DNA of 64,000 nucleotides from Micromonospora sp. PLK6-60 (lineage in GTDB: Bacteria > Actinomycetota > Actinomycetes > Mycobacteriales > Micromonosporaceae): contig NZ_JAIOAA010000001.1 in NCBI RefSeq assembly GCF_019890675.1, positions 434,001-498,000 of the forward strand, written 5' to 3'. Position 1 is the stretch's first letter; each line of letters starts with the position of its first letter. Under the pieces are notes generated by a model. It was not told where the DNA came from, did not search any database, and was given only the letters and a program-made list of their open reading frames with translations. Below, in pieces: positions 1 to 9,216 of the stretch. The position numbers and the translations under genes were made by a program.

Positions 1-5
1 GCCGC

Positions 6-1049
6 ATGTCGCATCACCTCGACTCGCCGCTCGCCCGCAAGGACCCGCGGCTGAACATCACCGACCAGTACGTCTTCGACGACGCCGGGACCACGGTGTT
101 CGTGGTGAACGTACGGACCTCGCTCGCCGGGGATGCCGTGCCACCCGGGTTCCACCCGGAGGGCCGCTACGAGATCAAGGTGCACCTGGACGGGGCACCC
201 ACGGAGAACCTCGCCTTCCGCTGGACCTTCGGACCGGCCGGCGGCGGCGGCGGTCAGCTCTATCAGATCGTCCGGCTCGACGGCGCCGCCGCCGGGAGCG
301 ACCAGGCGACCGGCGTTCCGATCGCCGGCGGGCGTACGGGTGAGGAGGTCACCGGCGACAGTGGCGTGCGCGCATGGGCCGGTCCCGCGCTCGACCCGTT
401 CTTCCTCGACCTGCGACAGCTCGCCGCGGTCGACGCTCTGGTCCAGCGCGCCGAGGACGCGGATCCACTCGCGTTCGCGGCCGGTCAGGCCACCGACACG
501 TTCGCCGGCTCGACGGTGCACAGCCTGGTCCTGCGGGTGCCGCAGACGGACCACGACCTGTTCACCGGTCGGCTGGTGCGGGTGTGGGCGCGCACCGTGC
601 TGGCTACCGACAGCGGCGGATGGCATCAGGTGGGGCGGGCGGGCCTACCGATGATCTGGCCGATCTTCCGCGACGCCGAGAGCGAGGCGGCCAGCCACGC
701 CAACGAGACGCATCCGGGCGACGACCAGGCCAACTACGGCAACGCGATCCGGGGCGCGGTCGCGGCGACGGTACGGCGGCTGGGCACCTCGCGACGCCCG
801 GAGGCGTACGCCGAGGAGGTCGTCTCGCGGCTCGTTCCCGACAGCCTGCCCTACCGGATCGGCACTCCCGCCATCTTCGGGTTCACCGGTTTCAACGGCC
901 GGCGGCTCGGGGACAACGCGCCGGAGGTGATGTTCTCCCTCGTCATGAACCGGGCGGTCACCACGGGCCTCGGGAGCCGGCCGGTCGGCGGTTTCCCCTA
1001 CGTCACCCCCGCGCCCGACGCGCCCAGCGGACGACCCGGCCCCAGCTGA
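6..1049 (+). CDS. DUF4331 domain protein
   Basis: 347 aa. The N-terminus (SHHLDSPLARKDPRLNITD) and the following YVFDD segment are the hallmark of DUF4331 proteins, and the C-terminal part contains the matching GFTGFNGRRLGDNAPEVM region. Biochemical role is unknown in the family. No signal peptide is visible from this start, although many relatives are exported. The ATG lies five bases from the window edge, so no ribosome site can be judged and a longer N-terminus cannot be fully excluded, but the conserved MSHHLDSP opening supports this start. Followed by an SDR gene on the same strand after about 90 bases. Confidence 0.85.
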   Translation: MSHHLDSPLARKDPRLNITDQYVFDDAGTTVFVVNVRTSLAGDAVPPGFHPEGRYEIKVHLDGAPTENLAFRWTFGPAGGGGGQLYQIVRLDGAAAGSDQATGVPIAGGRTGEEVTGDSGVRAWAGPALDPFFLDLRQLAAVDALVQRAEDADPLAFAAGQATDTFAGSTVHSLVLRVPQTDHDLFTGRLVRVWARTVLATDSGGWHQVGRAGLPMIWPIFRDAESEAASHANETHPGDDQANYGNAIRGAVAATVRRLGTSRRPEAYAEEVVSRLVPDSLPYRIGTPAIFGFTGFNGRRLGDNAPEVMFSLVMNRAVTTGLGSRPVGGFPYVTPAPDAPSGRPGPS

Positions 1050-1140
1050 AACACCACCGCGTCCGGATCGGCGGACGGCTGCGGCCAAGCGGCGACGAAG
1101 CCCCGATCCGGGAATGGACACCACCCGACAGGAGACAACC

Positions 1141-2067
1141 ATGCGCATCAGCACACCGTTCGGCGCGAAGTCGACGGCCGACGAGGTGTCCGAGGGCATC
1201 GACCTGACCGGTAAGCGGGCCGTCGTCACCGGCGGCGCCTCCGGCATCGGCGTCGAGACCGCCCGCACCCTGGCCCGCCGTGGCGCGGCCGTCACCCTGG
1301 CCGTGCGCGACCGGGACCGCGGCGCCACGGTCGCCGAGGAGATCATCGCGAGCACCGGCAACGGCCGCGTCGACGTGCGGCCCCTGGAGTTGACCGACCA
1401 CTCCTCGATCGCCGCCTTCGCCGACGGCTGGGACGGCCCGCTGCATCTGCTGATCAACAACGCCGGCGTCATGGCGCTGCCGTCGCGCACCCCCGACCCG
1501 CGCGGCTGGGAGTTCCAGTTCGCCACCAACCACCTGGGCCACTTCGCGCTCACCACCAGGCTGCACGGCGCCCTGGCCGCAGCCGGTGGGGCCCGGGTGG
1601 TCAGCGTCGGCTCCTCCGGCCACCTGTTCTCACCGGTCGTCTTCGACGACATCAACTTCCACTTCCGCCCGTACGACGCGATCCTGGCGTACGGGCAGTC
1701 CAAGACGGCGGTCAACCTGTTCGCCGTCTGGGCGAGCGCGCTCTGGCGCGACGACGGCATCACCGTCAACTCCCTCAACCCCGGCGCCATCGCGACCTCG
1801 CTGCAGCGGCACGTCGGTGGCACCCTCGCCACCCCGGCGGAGCTGCGCAAGACCACCGAGCAGGGTGCCTCGACGACCGTGCTGCTCGCCACCTCGCCGC
1901 TGCTGGACAGCGTCGGCGGTCGCTACTTCAACGACAACCAGGAGGCGGTGCCCACCGACCACCGTCCCGCCGACGTGAGTGAGCTCGTGGCCAGCGTGGC
2001 GCCGTACTCGCTCGACCGGGACAACGCCGAGCGGCTGTGGTCGGTCTCCACCGCCGCCGTGGCCTGA
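1141..2067 (+). CDS. Short-chain dehydrogenase/reductase (SDR)
   Basis: 308 aa cytosolic NAD(P)-dependent oxidoreductase. The Rossmann motif TGGASGIGVETA sits near the N-terminus, NNAGV follows, and the catalytic Tyr-x3-Lys is YGQSK, with the upstream Ser in SVGSSGH. The sequence resembles the WW-domain-oxidoreductase/protochlorophyllide-reductase-like SDRs common in actinomycetes. An upstream in-frame ATG at 1114 exists, but 1141 is preceded by AGGAGA at good spacing and is preferred. Substrate unknown. The next gene follows after 22 bases and encodes another reductase, so the two are probably cotranscribed. Confidence 0.88.
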   Translation: MRISTPFGAKSTADEVSEGIDLTGKRAVVTGGASGIGVETARTLARRGAAVTLAVRDRDRGATVAEEIIASTGNGRVDVRPLELTDHSSIAAFADGWDGPLHLLINNAGVMALPSRTPDPRGWEFQFATNHLGHFALTTRLHGALAAAGGARVVSVGSSGHLFSPVVFDDINFHFRPYDAILAYGQSKTAVNLFAVWASALWRDDGITVNSLNPGAIATSLQRHVGGTLATPAELRKTTEQGASTTVLLATSPLLDSVGGRYFNDNQEAVPTDHRPADVSELVASVAPYSLDRDNAERLWSVSTAAVA

Positions 2068-2089
2068 CGTGCTTCCGGGAGGGATTCCC

Positions 2090-2929
2090 ATGACCGAGCT
2101 ACGACCCGAGGTCGGATGGATCGGCCTCGGAGACCAGGGGGCGCCGATGGCCCGTGCGGTCGCCGAGGCCGGCTATCCGCTGCACGCGTGGGCCCGCCGC
2201 GAGGCGTCGCTGGCCGCCCTCGCCGGTGTCCCCTTCACCAGCCACGACACCGTCGCCGAGCTGGGGGCGGTGTGTGACATCGTCGCGGTCTGCCTCAGCG
2301 ACGACCCGGACGTGCGTGAGGTCGCCACCACCGGAGGACTGCTGGCGTCCCTCGAACCCGGCGCGGTGCTCGTCAACCACGGCACCGGCCTGCCGGCGTT
2401 TGCCGCCGAGTTGAGCGAGATCGCGTCGGCGTACCGGGTCGAGGTCCTCGACGCGCCGGTCAGCGGCGGGCACGCCGGCGCGGTCGAGAAGCGGTTGACC
2501 GTGATGGTCGGCGGGGACGCCGACGTGGTCCGTTACGTCCGCCCCCTGTTCGCGTCCTTCGCGACGACGGTCGCCCACCTCGGTGGGCCCGGCGCCGGCC
2601 AGACCGGGAAGCTGCTCAACAACACGCTGCTGATGGCCAACCAGCAGAACATCGCCGAGTTGCTGGAGGTCGCCGGGCGTCTCGGAGTCGCTCTTCCGGC
2701 CCTGGTGGAGGCCATCCGGGCCGGTAGTGGGTCCAGCGTCGCCCTGGAGTCGCTGGGCCGGGCGATCACCGCGGACAACGCGGAACACCTCAGCCGGCTC
2801 CAGCTCATCGACATGGACATCTACCGCAAGGCCGTCGCCGGGCTCGGCGACGACGTGGACGCCCTCACCGAGCGGGCGATCGCGGGCGCGGAGACACTGC
2901 CGCGCCTCGTCCGCCGCGTGACCGGGTGA
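2090..2929 (+). CDS. NAD(P)-dependent oxidoreductase, 3-hydroxyisobutyrate dehydrogenase family
   Basis: 279 aa. The N-terminus VGWIGLGDQGAPMARAVAEAGY is the GxGxxG dinucleotide fold of the HIBADH/6-phosphogluconate dehydrogenase superfamily. DAPVSGGHAGA is the substrate-binding signature and GQTGKLLNN carries the catalytic lysine region. The ATG at 2090 is preceded by GGGAGGG. The open frame extends upstream into the SDR gene but without a plausible start. Probably reduces or oxidises a small beta-hydroxy acid; substrate unknown. A strong hairpin follows immediately. Confidence 0.87.
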   Translation: MTELRPEVGWIGLGDQGAPMARAVAEAGYPLHAWARREASLAALAGVPFTSHDTVAELGAVCDIVAVCLSDDPDVREVATTGGLLASLEPGAVLVNHGTGLPAFAAELSEIASAYRVEVLDAPVSGGHAGAVEKRLTVMVGGDADVVRYVRPLFASFATTVAHLGGPGAGQTGKLLNNTLLMANQQNIAELLEVAGRLGVALPALVEAIRAGSGSSVALESLGRAITADNAEHLSRLQLIDMDIYRKAVAGLGDDVDALTERAIAGAETLPRLVRRVTG

Positions 2930-2973
2930 CGATCGGTCGGTGCGGGCCGGGCGGCAGCCGCTGCCTGGCCTCC

Positions 2974-3023
2974 ACCGACGCGGGCGGGACATCCCATCGT
3001 GGGGATGTCCCGCCCGCGTCGGT
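2974..3023. terminator. Bidirectional intrinsic terminator
   Basis: Perfect 22-bp inverted repeat (2974-2995 with 3002-3023) with a six-base loop, between the convergent ends of the reductase gene and the carotenoid-family gene. The last base pair reaches the first base of the minus-strand stop codon at 3023-3025. No T-run follows, as is usual in high-GC actinobacteria. Confidence 0.85.
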
Positions 3024-3907
3024 CAGCCGGTCACCGGCCGCTCGGCGCCGGCCGGTGCGCGCACGGTCGCACCGTCGTCGCGGCCCGGCCGAGCGGTTCG
3101 CTCCGCCACCGCCGCGCGCAGACCGAGCAGCCCGAACGGCAAAACGGCGAACAGGTTGATCACCATCATCGTCTCCGCCAGGGCGCGGTTGCTCCACACC
3201 ACGCCGGACGGATCCGTGACCGCGCCCCCGTCGGCGACCAGGAAGAGCGCCACCGCGTTGAGGGCCAGCGCCAGGTACACGATCGGGGCCGCCGCCGGTG
3301 TCGCCGCGCGGGGCTTCGGTCGGCGACGCACCTGGTAGATCGCGAAGACCTGGAAGAACAACCAGGTGACGAACCACCAGCCCAGATAGTTGGTGAACGG
3401 CACGCCGAAGACACCGCCGCCGTTCTCCCACTCCCAGACGTGGTTGACCGTCGACGCGGTGGAGTCACTGCCCAGGTCGAACGCGGTCATCAGCACCGCG
3501 GCCAGGGCGGGCACCGCGACGACGTCGCCGGTCCGGCGCCGGCCACCGGTGAGGATCAACCCGGCCAGGCGCCAGCAGAGGTAGCCGAGGCCGACGTACA
3601 CCGGTCCGATGTAGACCGGTACGTGGACCAGCTGCGGCCCCGCGGTGTAGTGGTAGTGGCCGAACGGGAACCCGGTCTGCACGCTGAGGTTCTCGAAGAA
3701 GTTGCTGATCACCAGCGTCTCGACGAGGAAGAACAGCATCGCCACCCAGCCGTACCGTCGGACTCCGTCGATCAACGCCACCGGTGCCGCCAGCAGCAGC
3801 ACCGGGAGAATGGCCGCTCTGCCGGTGGTGACGAACGGCAGCACCAGCGCCAGCACCGCCGCGAGACCGGCCAGGACCCAGGTGATCGCCGACCAGAGGG
3901 ACCTCAT
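3023..3907 (-). CDS. Carotenoid biosynthesis protein family (CruF-like) membrane protein
   Basis: 294 aa integral membrane protein with about seven hydrophobic segments. Motifs typical of the CruF/DUF422 family are visible: ENLSVQTGFPFGHYHYT, a central D-x-G region (MTAFDLGSD), and WEWENGGGVFGVPFTNYLGWW. Characterised members hydrate the psi end of C50 or myxol-type carotenoids; no phytoene synthase, desaturase or cyclase lies nearby, so the substrate is open. It starts by an ATGA overlap with the upstream membrane protein, so the two are translationally coupled. Confidence 0.8.
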   Translation of the reverse strand: MRSLWSAITWVLAGLAAVLALVLPFVTTGRAAILPVLLLAAPVALIDGVRRYGWVAMLFFLVETLVISNFFENLSVQTGFPFGHYHYTAGPQLVHVPVYIGPVYVGLGYLCWRLAGLILTGGRRRTGDVVAVPALAAVLMTAFDLGSDSTASTVNHVWEWENGGGVFGVPFTNYLGWWFVTWLFFQVFAIYQVRRRPKPRAATPAAAPIVYLALALNAVALFLVADGGAVTDPSGVVWSNRALAETMMVINLFAVLPFGLLGLRAAVAERTARPGRDDGATVRAPAGAERPVTG

Positions 3908-4368
3908 GCCGACCCGCGAGCGTTCACCGCGCCGGTCTCCTCGTGCCGCACCAGCCGTGCGAGGTAGAGCAGCGAGATCGCCAGGATGACCTCGATTCCC
4001 AGGCCGGTGCCGACGCCCAGCGCGGCCTCGGGCGAGAAGTGGGCGAAGTGCGTGACGTGATAGAGGAAGTGCGCAGCCGCGTAGATCAGGTAGCCGGTGA
4101 GCGCCGCCGTGACGGCCGTGGGCTGGCGGGACCGGGCGGCGAGGAAGACCACGGCGGCCAGCGCCAGGCCCAGGCCGCCGACGTCGGAGACCAGGTGTTC
4201 GTTGTAGGGCGGATCGAGGTCCACGGTCGGGAAGTCGTCGTAGAAGGAGCGGGGGAACGCGTACTGCCAGACGGAGACGATGGTCTGCAGGCCGGCCAGC
4301 GTGAACAGCCCGCCGCGCAGCCAGGTCCGCTTGGCCTGGACGGAAGTCCCGGAGGATGGAGGGGTCAT
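3904..4368 (-). CDS. Small four-helix membrane protein, unknown function
   Basis: 154 aa. Four hydrophobic segments are visible, with the loop motif YAFPRSFYDDFP near residue 36 and a His-rich helix (AAHFLYHVTHFAH). It belongs to an actinobacterial uncharacterised membrane family seen next to other membrane proteins. The stop overlaps the start of the CruF-like gene by four bases, implying a two-gene operon transcribed leftward from the 83-base gap after the LAL gene. No catalytic motif recognised. Confidence 0.7.
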   Translation of the reverse strand: MTPPSSGTSVQAKRTWLRGGLFTLAGLQTIVSVWQYAFPRSFYDDFPTVDLDPPYNEHLVSDVGGLGLALAAVVFLAARSRQPTAVTAALTGYLIYAAAHFLYHVTHFAHFSPEAALGVGTGLGIEVILAISLLYLARLVRHEETGAVNARGSA

Positions 4369-4451
4369 GCCGTCAAGACGCCCACGCCCGCGAATCCGTT
4401 ATGCCGCGCGGCTGGCCGCCGAGCCGACCGGCGGACGCCGACGCCGCCGGC

Positions 4452-7187
4452 CTACCGACTGAACGGCGCGACCGCGGCGCCCAGCACCTGCGCCAACTCG
4501 GTGCGCGAGGTGATCCCGAGCTTGGGAAAGACGCGGTAGAGGTGCGAACTGATCGTTCGAGGCGACAGGTACAACCGCTGGGCGATGTCACGGTTGGTGA
4601 GGCCCTGGGCGGCGAGCGCGGCGATCTGCAACTCCTGGGGGGTGAGCCGGTCGACCCCGTCGGACCGGGGGGCGGCGACACGTTCACCGGAGGCCCGCAA
4701 CTGCGCACGGGCCAGTTCGCTCCACGGCTTGAGACCGAGTGCGTCATAGGTCAACAGGGCGGCCCGCAGCTGCCGCCGGCTCTCCGGCAGCCGGCGCCGC
4801 CGGCGCAGCGACCGTCCGTACGCCAACTGCAGGTGCGCCCGATTGGCCGCACCGAGCTCGTCCACGCCGAGGGCCTGCTGGAACGCCTCGTCGGCCCGCT
4901 CGTCGTCGGCGCGTACGGCGGCGGCGTAGCGCAGGCCCGCGGCCAGCGCGGGAGATCCCCACCGCTCGGCCGCCGGGCCCAGCTGCCGGACGAGGGCGTC
5001 GAGTTCCTCCGGCCGGCCCGCCCGGACGGCGGCCTCGGCCAGGTGCGCGACGAGAAAGAGCCGGAAGTGGCCGTGGAAGCCGGGCGCGCCGGCCGTGAAG
5101 ATCCCCCGCAGCTGCTCGTACGCCTCCTCGGGACGGTTCGCACCGAGCGCGGTGATGCCGCGCGCGAGCCGCACGAGGACCAGCACCTCGACCGCGTCCA
5201 GCGGCAGCAGGATCTGCTCCGCCTCGGTGGCCAGCGCCTCGGCGGCGGCGAGATCGCCGCGCAGTCCCGCGGCGGCGGCACCCAGTATCTGCCCCACCGA
5301 CACGGACAGATGCTGGCCGGTGTCCGGTGCCAGCCGTGCCGCTTCTTCGGCGCAGGCCGCGGCCAGGCGGGCGTCGCCGAGCAGCAACGCCGCGAGGCTC
5401 TGCGAGGTGAGCACGTTCACCAGCAGGGTCAGCTGCCCGGAGTCACGCAGGGCGGCGATCGCCCTCGCCTGCAGGTGCAGCGAACGGGAGAGGTCACCGG
5501 CGACCTGAGCCGCGAGGCCGACCTGATACAGGCCGACGGGGCCGAGGTCGGACAGGTCACCGCAGCGCAGGCGGCGGAGCACCGACGCCCCCCGCTCGAC
5601 CGGCTTCAACATCGCCTCGGCATGCAGTCGTCGCGGGTCGTCCGCCGGCATCGGCAGCCGGTCGACGATGTCCGCCAGCGCCGTGCGCAGCGGGTCGCTG
5701 AGGTCGCCGGACCAGTACAGGCGCGTCGCGACCTCGCCGATGCTGACCAGGATCTGCGCGTAGTCGGCGTCCGCGTCGGTGGACACCGCGGCGGCCGTCT
5801 CGGCGATCACCGACAGCGGCCCCTCGGTGCCCCAGCCGCCCTCGACGTAACTCCCCCGCAACAGCGTGAGGAGCAGCCGGGACGGGGCGTCCAGCCGGCT
5901 CGGCTCGATGATCCGGAAGAGCCGGTCCACCTCCTGCGCGTCGCCCAGGTCGGCGGCGGCGATGAGCGCGGCGAGCAGTCGCCGCTGCTGCCGGTTCGGC
6001 TCGACGGTGAGCTCGGCGGCGCGCAGGAACATCCGGTGCGCGACGTTGCCACTGCCCCGATCCCGCACCGCGTGGGCCGCGTTCTCCAGATCCGCGGCGG
6101 TCCGTTCGTCCGGCTCGTCGGTGGCCGCGGCCCGGTGCCAGGCGTGGCGTTCCGGCCGGCCGACCGTCAGCGTGGCGAGGGCGCGGTGGGACGACCGGCG
6201 TACCCGCGGGTCGGCGGTCTGACTGATCGCGGAGCGGATCAGGGGGTGCCGGAATCGAACCGGTTGTCTGGCATCGAGGGGCTCGATGATCCCGGCCGCC
6301 ACCGCGGGTTCCAGCTCCGACTGGTCCACCGGGTGGCCCGCCACCGCGCTGGCGGCGGTCAGCACCTCGTCCAGGCCGCTGTCCCCCAGCGCCGCCACGA
6401 CGAGGGCCAGCCGGGTCGTTCCCGGCAGCGCCGCGGCCCGCGCGGCGAACGTCTGCGTCAACCGCTCGGTGAGCGGCACCTCGTCGGGGGCCGCCGACGA
6501 GGGCGGGCGGTCGGGGAACCGGGCCAGTTCGGCCAGCGCGAGCGGGTTTCCGCTGGCCTCCCGCAGGATGCGCTGCCGTCCCGCGGCGTTGACGTCCGGC
6601 GCGTACGCCCGCAGGATCCGGTCCGCCGCCGAAGGATCCAGCGGCGGCAGCGAGATCGTCGGTATGTCGGTGGCGAACGCCGGAGGACTTTCCGAATCAT
6701 CCCGGTAGGCACCGATGAGGACGACGGGATCCGAGGCGATCCGCCGGGCGACGAAGGACAGCACGACCGCGGAGGCCGGGTCCGCGTGATGCAGGTCGTC
6801 GACCGCGAGCACCACCGGCGCCTGCTCGGCGAGGCCGGTGATGAGTTCCAGCGTGGCCCGCGCGACGGCGTACGGCGCCGCCGCGCTGCCGGTCCCTCGC
6901 GGCAGTGGCGCGAGGATGGCGGACCGGGCGGCCTCGGAGGCCACGGGATCGAGCACCTGACCGAGCATCGAGTAGCCGAGCGCGTAGTCGGTGGGCGCGC
7001 CCGCTCCGGTCAGCACGCGGGCACCGGCTGCCCGCGCCGCCTCGACGGCACGACCCAGCAGCACCGTCTTCCCGATGCCGGCCGGCCCCCGCAGGAGCAA
7101 CGCGCCGCCACGGCCCGCCACCCCGGCGCGGATCAGCGCGTGCAGCCTCGCGATCTGCTCGTCGCGGCCAGCCAGGAAGTCGGTCAC
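4452..7187 (-). CDS. LuxR-family LAL transcriptional regulator with AAA ATPase domain
   Basis: 911 aa. Walker A GPAGIGKT at residues 34-41, Walker B VVLAVDDLHHAD at about 125-136, a long tetratricopeptide-like helical middle, and a C-terminal LuxR helix-turn-helix (LTPQELQIAALAAQGLTNRD, then SPRTISSHLYRVFPKLGI). This is the MalT/LAL architecture, in which ATP and an inducer drive DNA binding; LALs often control antibiotic or catabolic operons. Divergent from the BTAD regulator across a 217-base gap. A second LAL of nearly the same size lies at 10289. Target not identifiable. Confidence 0.93.
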   Translation of the reverse strand: MTDFLAGRDEQIARLHALIRAGVAGRGGALLLRGPAGIGKTVLLGRAVEAARAAGARVLTGAGAPTDYALGYSMLGQVLDPVASEAARSAILAPLPRGTGSAAAPYAVARATLELITGLAEQAPVVLAVDDLHHADPASAVVLSFVARRIASDPVVLIGAYRDDSESPPAFATDIPTISLPPLDPSAADRILRAYAPDVNAAGRQRILREASGNPLALAELARFPDRPPSSAAPDEVPLTERLTQTFAARAAALPGTTRLALVVAALGDSGLDEVLTAASAVAGHPVDQSELEPAVAAGIIEPLDARQPVRFRHPLIRSAISQTADPRVRRSSHRALATLTVGRPERHAWHRAAATDEPDERTAADLENAAHAVRDRGSGNVAHRMFLRAAELTVEPNRQQRRLLAALIAAADLGDAQEVDRLFRIIEPSRLDAPSRLLLTLLRGSYVEGGWGTEGPLSVIAETAAAVSTDADADYAQILVSIGEVATRLYWSGDLSDPLRTALADIVDRLPMPADDPRRLHAEAMLKPVERGASVLRRLRCGDLSDLGPVGLYQVGLAAQVAGDLSRSLHLQARAIAALRDSGQLTLLVNVLTSQSLAALLLGDARLAAACAEEAARLAPDTGQHLSVSVGQILGAAAAGLRGDLAAAEALATEAEQILLPLDAVEVLVLVRLARGITALGANRPEEAYEQLRGIFTAGAPGFHGHFRLFLVAHLAEAAVRAGRPEELDALVRQLGPAAERWGSPALAAGLRYAAAVRADDERADEAFQQALGVDELGAANRAHLQLAYGRSLRRRRRLPESRRQLRAALLTYDALGLKPWSELARAQLRASGERVAAPRSDGVDRLTPQELQIAALAAQGLTNRDIAQRLYLSPRTISSHLYRVFPKLGITSRTELAQVLGAAVAPFSR

Positions 7188-7255
7188 GTGCCGACTCTAC
7201 GAAGGGCCGCCGCCGCCCGCAGAGCGGACCGGCAGTGACCTCCACCTCGCCTTTT

Positions 7256-7286
7256 CAGTCACGCGCGCGCCCGACGCAGTCACGCG
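7256..7286. promoter_or_regulatory. Paired direct repeat in divergent LAL/BTAD promoter region
   Basis: CAGTCACGCG occurs at 7256-7265 and again at 7277-7286, 21 bases apart (two helical turns), in the gap between the divergent LAL and BTAD genes. SARP-type regulators bind direct repeats with about 11-base periodicity, so this could be an autoregulatory site; assignment is inference. Confidence 0.35.
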
Positions 7287-7404
7287 ACTGATGACGTGGG
7301 GGACGGTGACGGCCAGTCTCGTAGTGGGGCACGGGACGGCGTCGATCACCGCAGCGCAGGTGGGCCGCCCACCCCGCTCTCGGACTGAAAGGAGTGTGAC
7401 AGCT

Positions 7405-8349
7405 GTGCGTTTCACCATCCTCGGCCCGGTCGGTGCCCGGCGCGGTGACGTCGAAGTCGATCTCGGCGGCCGTCAGCAGCGACTCGTGCTCGCCCTGCTG
7501 CTGGCCCGCCACGGATCGGTGGTCAGCCTCGCCGAGCTGGTCGACGCGATCTGGAACCAGGATCCGCCCACGAGCGCCGCCAATGTCGTCCATCGGCACA
7601 TCGGCCTGCTGCGGCGGATCATCGAACCGGATCTGCCGGTACGGGCCGTCGGGGCGTACCTCGTCCGGCAGGCGGCCGGTTACCAGCTGCGGGTCGACGA
7701 GGACGGCGTCGACCTGCTCCGCTTCCGTCGCCTCACGGCCGAGGCCAGGCGCGCAGACGAGCCCGGCCCGGCGGTCGCGCTCTACGCCCGGGCGCTGGCG
7801 CTGTGGCGCGGTTCCTGCGCGGCGGGCTTGGAACCGGACCTGCGCCGCCAGCCCGCCTTCGCCGCGATCGACGCCGAGCGCGCCGAGGCGGTCCGGGACG
7901 CCGTCGACGTCGCCCTGCTCACCGACGACGTACGGTGGGTGATCCCGGCGCTGCGCCAGGCGATCGAACGGGACCCGCTCGACGAGGCGTTACGGGCCCG
8001 CCTGGTGCTCGCGCTGGCTGCTGACGGCCGCCAGGCCGAGGCGCTGGCGAGCTTCCAGGAGATCCGCCGACGGCTCAGCGCCGAGCTCGGGATGGACCCG
8101 AGCCGCGAGCTGCTCGGGGCCTACCAGCGCGTGCTGCACCAGCGGTTCGGGCCGGCCGCCGGCGACCGGAGCGGGCACCCGCCGACGGCACGCCTCGCCG
8201 CGGTGAACCACCGCCGGCCCGCGACGGTCGTGGCCGAGCTCGCCGGTCATCGCCGTACCCGGGCGGTGGGCGCGGACAAGGCCGCCGTCCGGGGACGCCG
8301 CGCGGCGCATCAAGGGTCCGCCCCGCACCTGCCGGGGAACCAGCGGTGA
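7405..8349 (+). CDS. BTAD-domain (AfsR/SARP-type) transcriptional regulator
   Basis: 314 aa. An N-terminal OmpR-like winged helix (MRFTILGPVGARRG through GYQLRVDEDGVD, about residues 1-100) is followed by a bacterial transcriptional activation domain (about 105-250, with ELGMDPSRELLGAYQRVL). No ATPase domain, so this is a small SARP-like protein. GTG at 7405 is chosen because AAAGGAG lies about ten bases upstream; GTG at 7396 is too close to it. The last about 60 residues are Arg/Ala-rich and unlike the family core. It ends with a GTGA overlap into the phosphatase gene, suggesting coupled expression. Confidence 0.85.
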   Translation: MRFTILGPVGARRGDVEVDLGGRQQRLVLALLLARHGSVVSLAELVDAIWNQDPPTSAANVVHRHIGLLRRIIEPDLPVRAVGAYLVRQAAGYQLRVDEDGVDLLRFRRLTAEARRADEPGPAVALYARALALWRGSCAAGLEPDLRRQPAFAAIDAERAEAVRDAVDVALLTDDVRWVIPALRQAIERDPLDEALRARLVLALAADGRQAEALASFQEIRRRLSAELGMDPSRELLGAYQRVLHQRFGPAAGDRSGHPPTARLAAVNHRRPATVVAELAGHRRTRAVGADKAAVRGRRAAHQGSAPHLPGNQR

Positions 8350-9104
8350 CGACGACGGCGTCACCGGTCGACGCTCACGGGCCGCTGTCCTATCGGCGTC
8401 GGTTCGCCCGTGAACAGCGGATCAGCCACGCGCTGCAACACGCCATCCAGCCCGCCACCAGCGTGTTCGGCGGCATCGACGGCCTGCGGGTGGCCGTACG
8501 GTATCGCGGCGCCGACCCCACAGTGCGCCTCGGCGGTGACTGGTACCTGATCCAGCGGTTGGCCGGCGGCGACCTGCTGATGGCCGTCGGTGACGTCATC
8601 GGCCACGGACTCGGCGCCGTCGAGGTCATGATCGGGTTGCGCTACGCGATGGCGGCCTACGCTGCCGAGGGGCACCGGCCCGCGGCGATCCTGTCCCGGC
8701 TCAACACCCTGCTGTGCGGCTCCGGGGACGAGGCCACCGCGACCGCGGTCGTCGCGGTATACCGGCCGAGCACCGGCCGCATCGAGTGGGCCGGCGCCGG
8801 GCACCCACCGTTGTTGCTCGCCGACGGTCGGCGGGCCGTGCCCCTTCCCGCCCCGCAGGGCCCGCTGCTGGGGGTGTTCCGGACGCCGCCGTTCGGGCAG
8901 GAGTCCCGCCAGCTGCTTGCCGGGCAGTCGGTGCTTCTCTACACCGACGGCATGATCAAGCGGGGCACCTTCGACGTCGGCATCGACCTGCTGGCCGACC
9001 GGATCGCGGGCCTGGATCAGGACCCCGCCGACATTCTCGACCAACTGGACTTCGACGTCGCCCGCGACGATGCCTGCGCGCTGCTGGCACAGCGCACGGC
9101 CTGA
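8346..9104 (+). CDS. PP2C/SpoIIE-type serine/threonine phosphatase
   Basis: 252 aa. The SpoIIE/RsbU phosphatase fold fills the protein: GGDWY metal-ligand motif near residue 64, GDVIGHGLGAVEVM near 80, GAGHPP, and YTDGMIKRG. RsbU/SpoIIE enzymes dephosphorylate STAS anti-anti-sigma factors. No PAS or GAF sensor domain is present, so the input must come from a partner. Overlap with the preceding BTAD gene (GTGA) is a strong hint of a two-protein unit. The nearest STAS protein in the window (20728) lacks the usual phosphorylated serine, so it is not an obvious substrate. Confidence 0.88.
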   Translation: MTTTASPVDAHGPLSYRRRFAREQRISHALQHAIQPATSVFGGIDGLRVAVRYRGADPTVRLGGDWYLIQRLAGGDLLMAVGDVIGHGLGAVEVMIGLRYAMAAYAAEGHRPAAILSRLNTLLCGSGDEATATAVVAVYRPSTGRIEWAGAGHPPLLLADGRRAVPLPAPQGPLLGVFRTPPFGQESRQLLAGQSVLLYTDGMIKRGTFDVGIDLLADRIAGLDQDPADILDQLDFDVARDDACALLAQRTA

Positions 9105-9216
9105 CCGGTCGAGCAGGATCCGGACCGGCCGGTGACCTCCCCACCTGTTGGACGCCGGCCCGAGCTGAGGAGACAATTGCCGGAGCGAGTCAACGCTGGG
9201 GGGAGGGGCACGGTCC

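Noticed and set aside
4356-7238. Plus-strand frame of about 960 codons antisense to the first LAL gene
   Set aside because: A shadow of a high-GC gene: amino-acid mix (Arg, Gly, Gln, His) without domains; the minus-strand LAL has Walker and HTH motifs.
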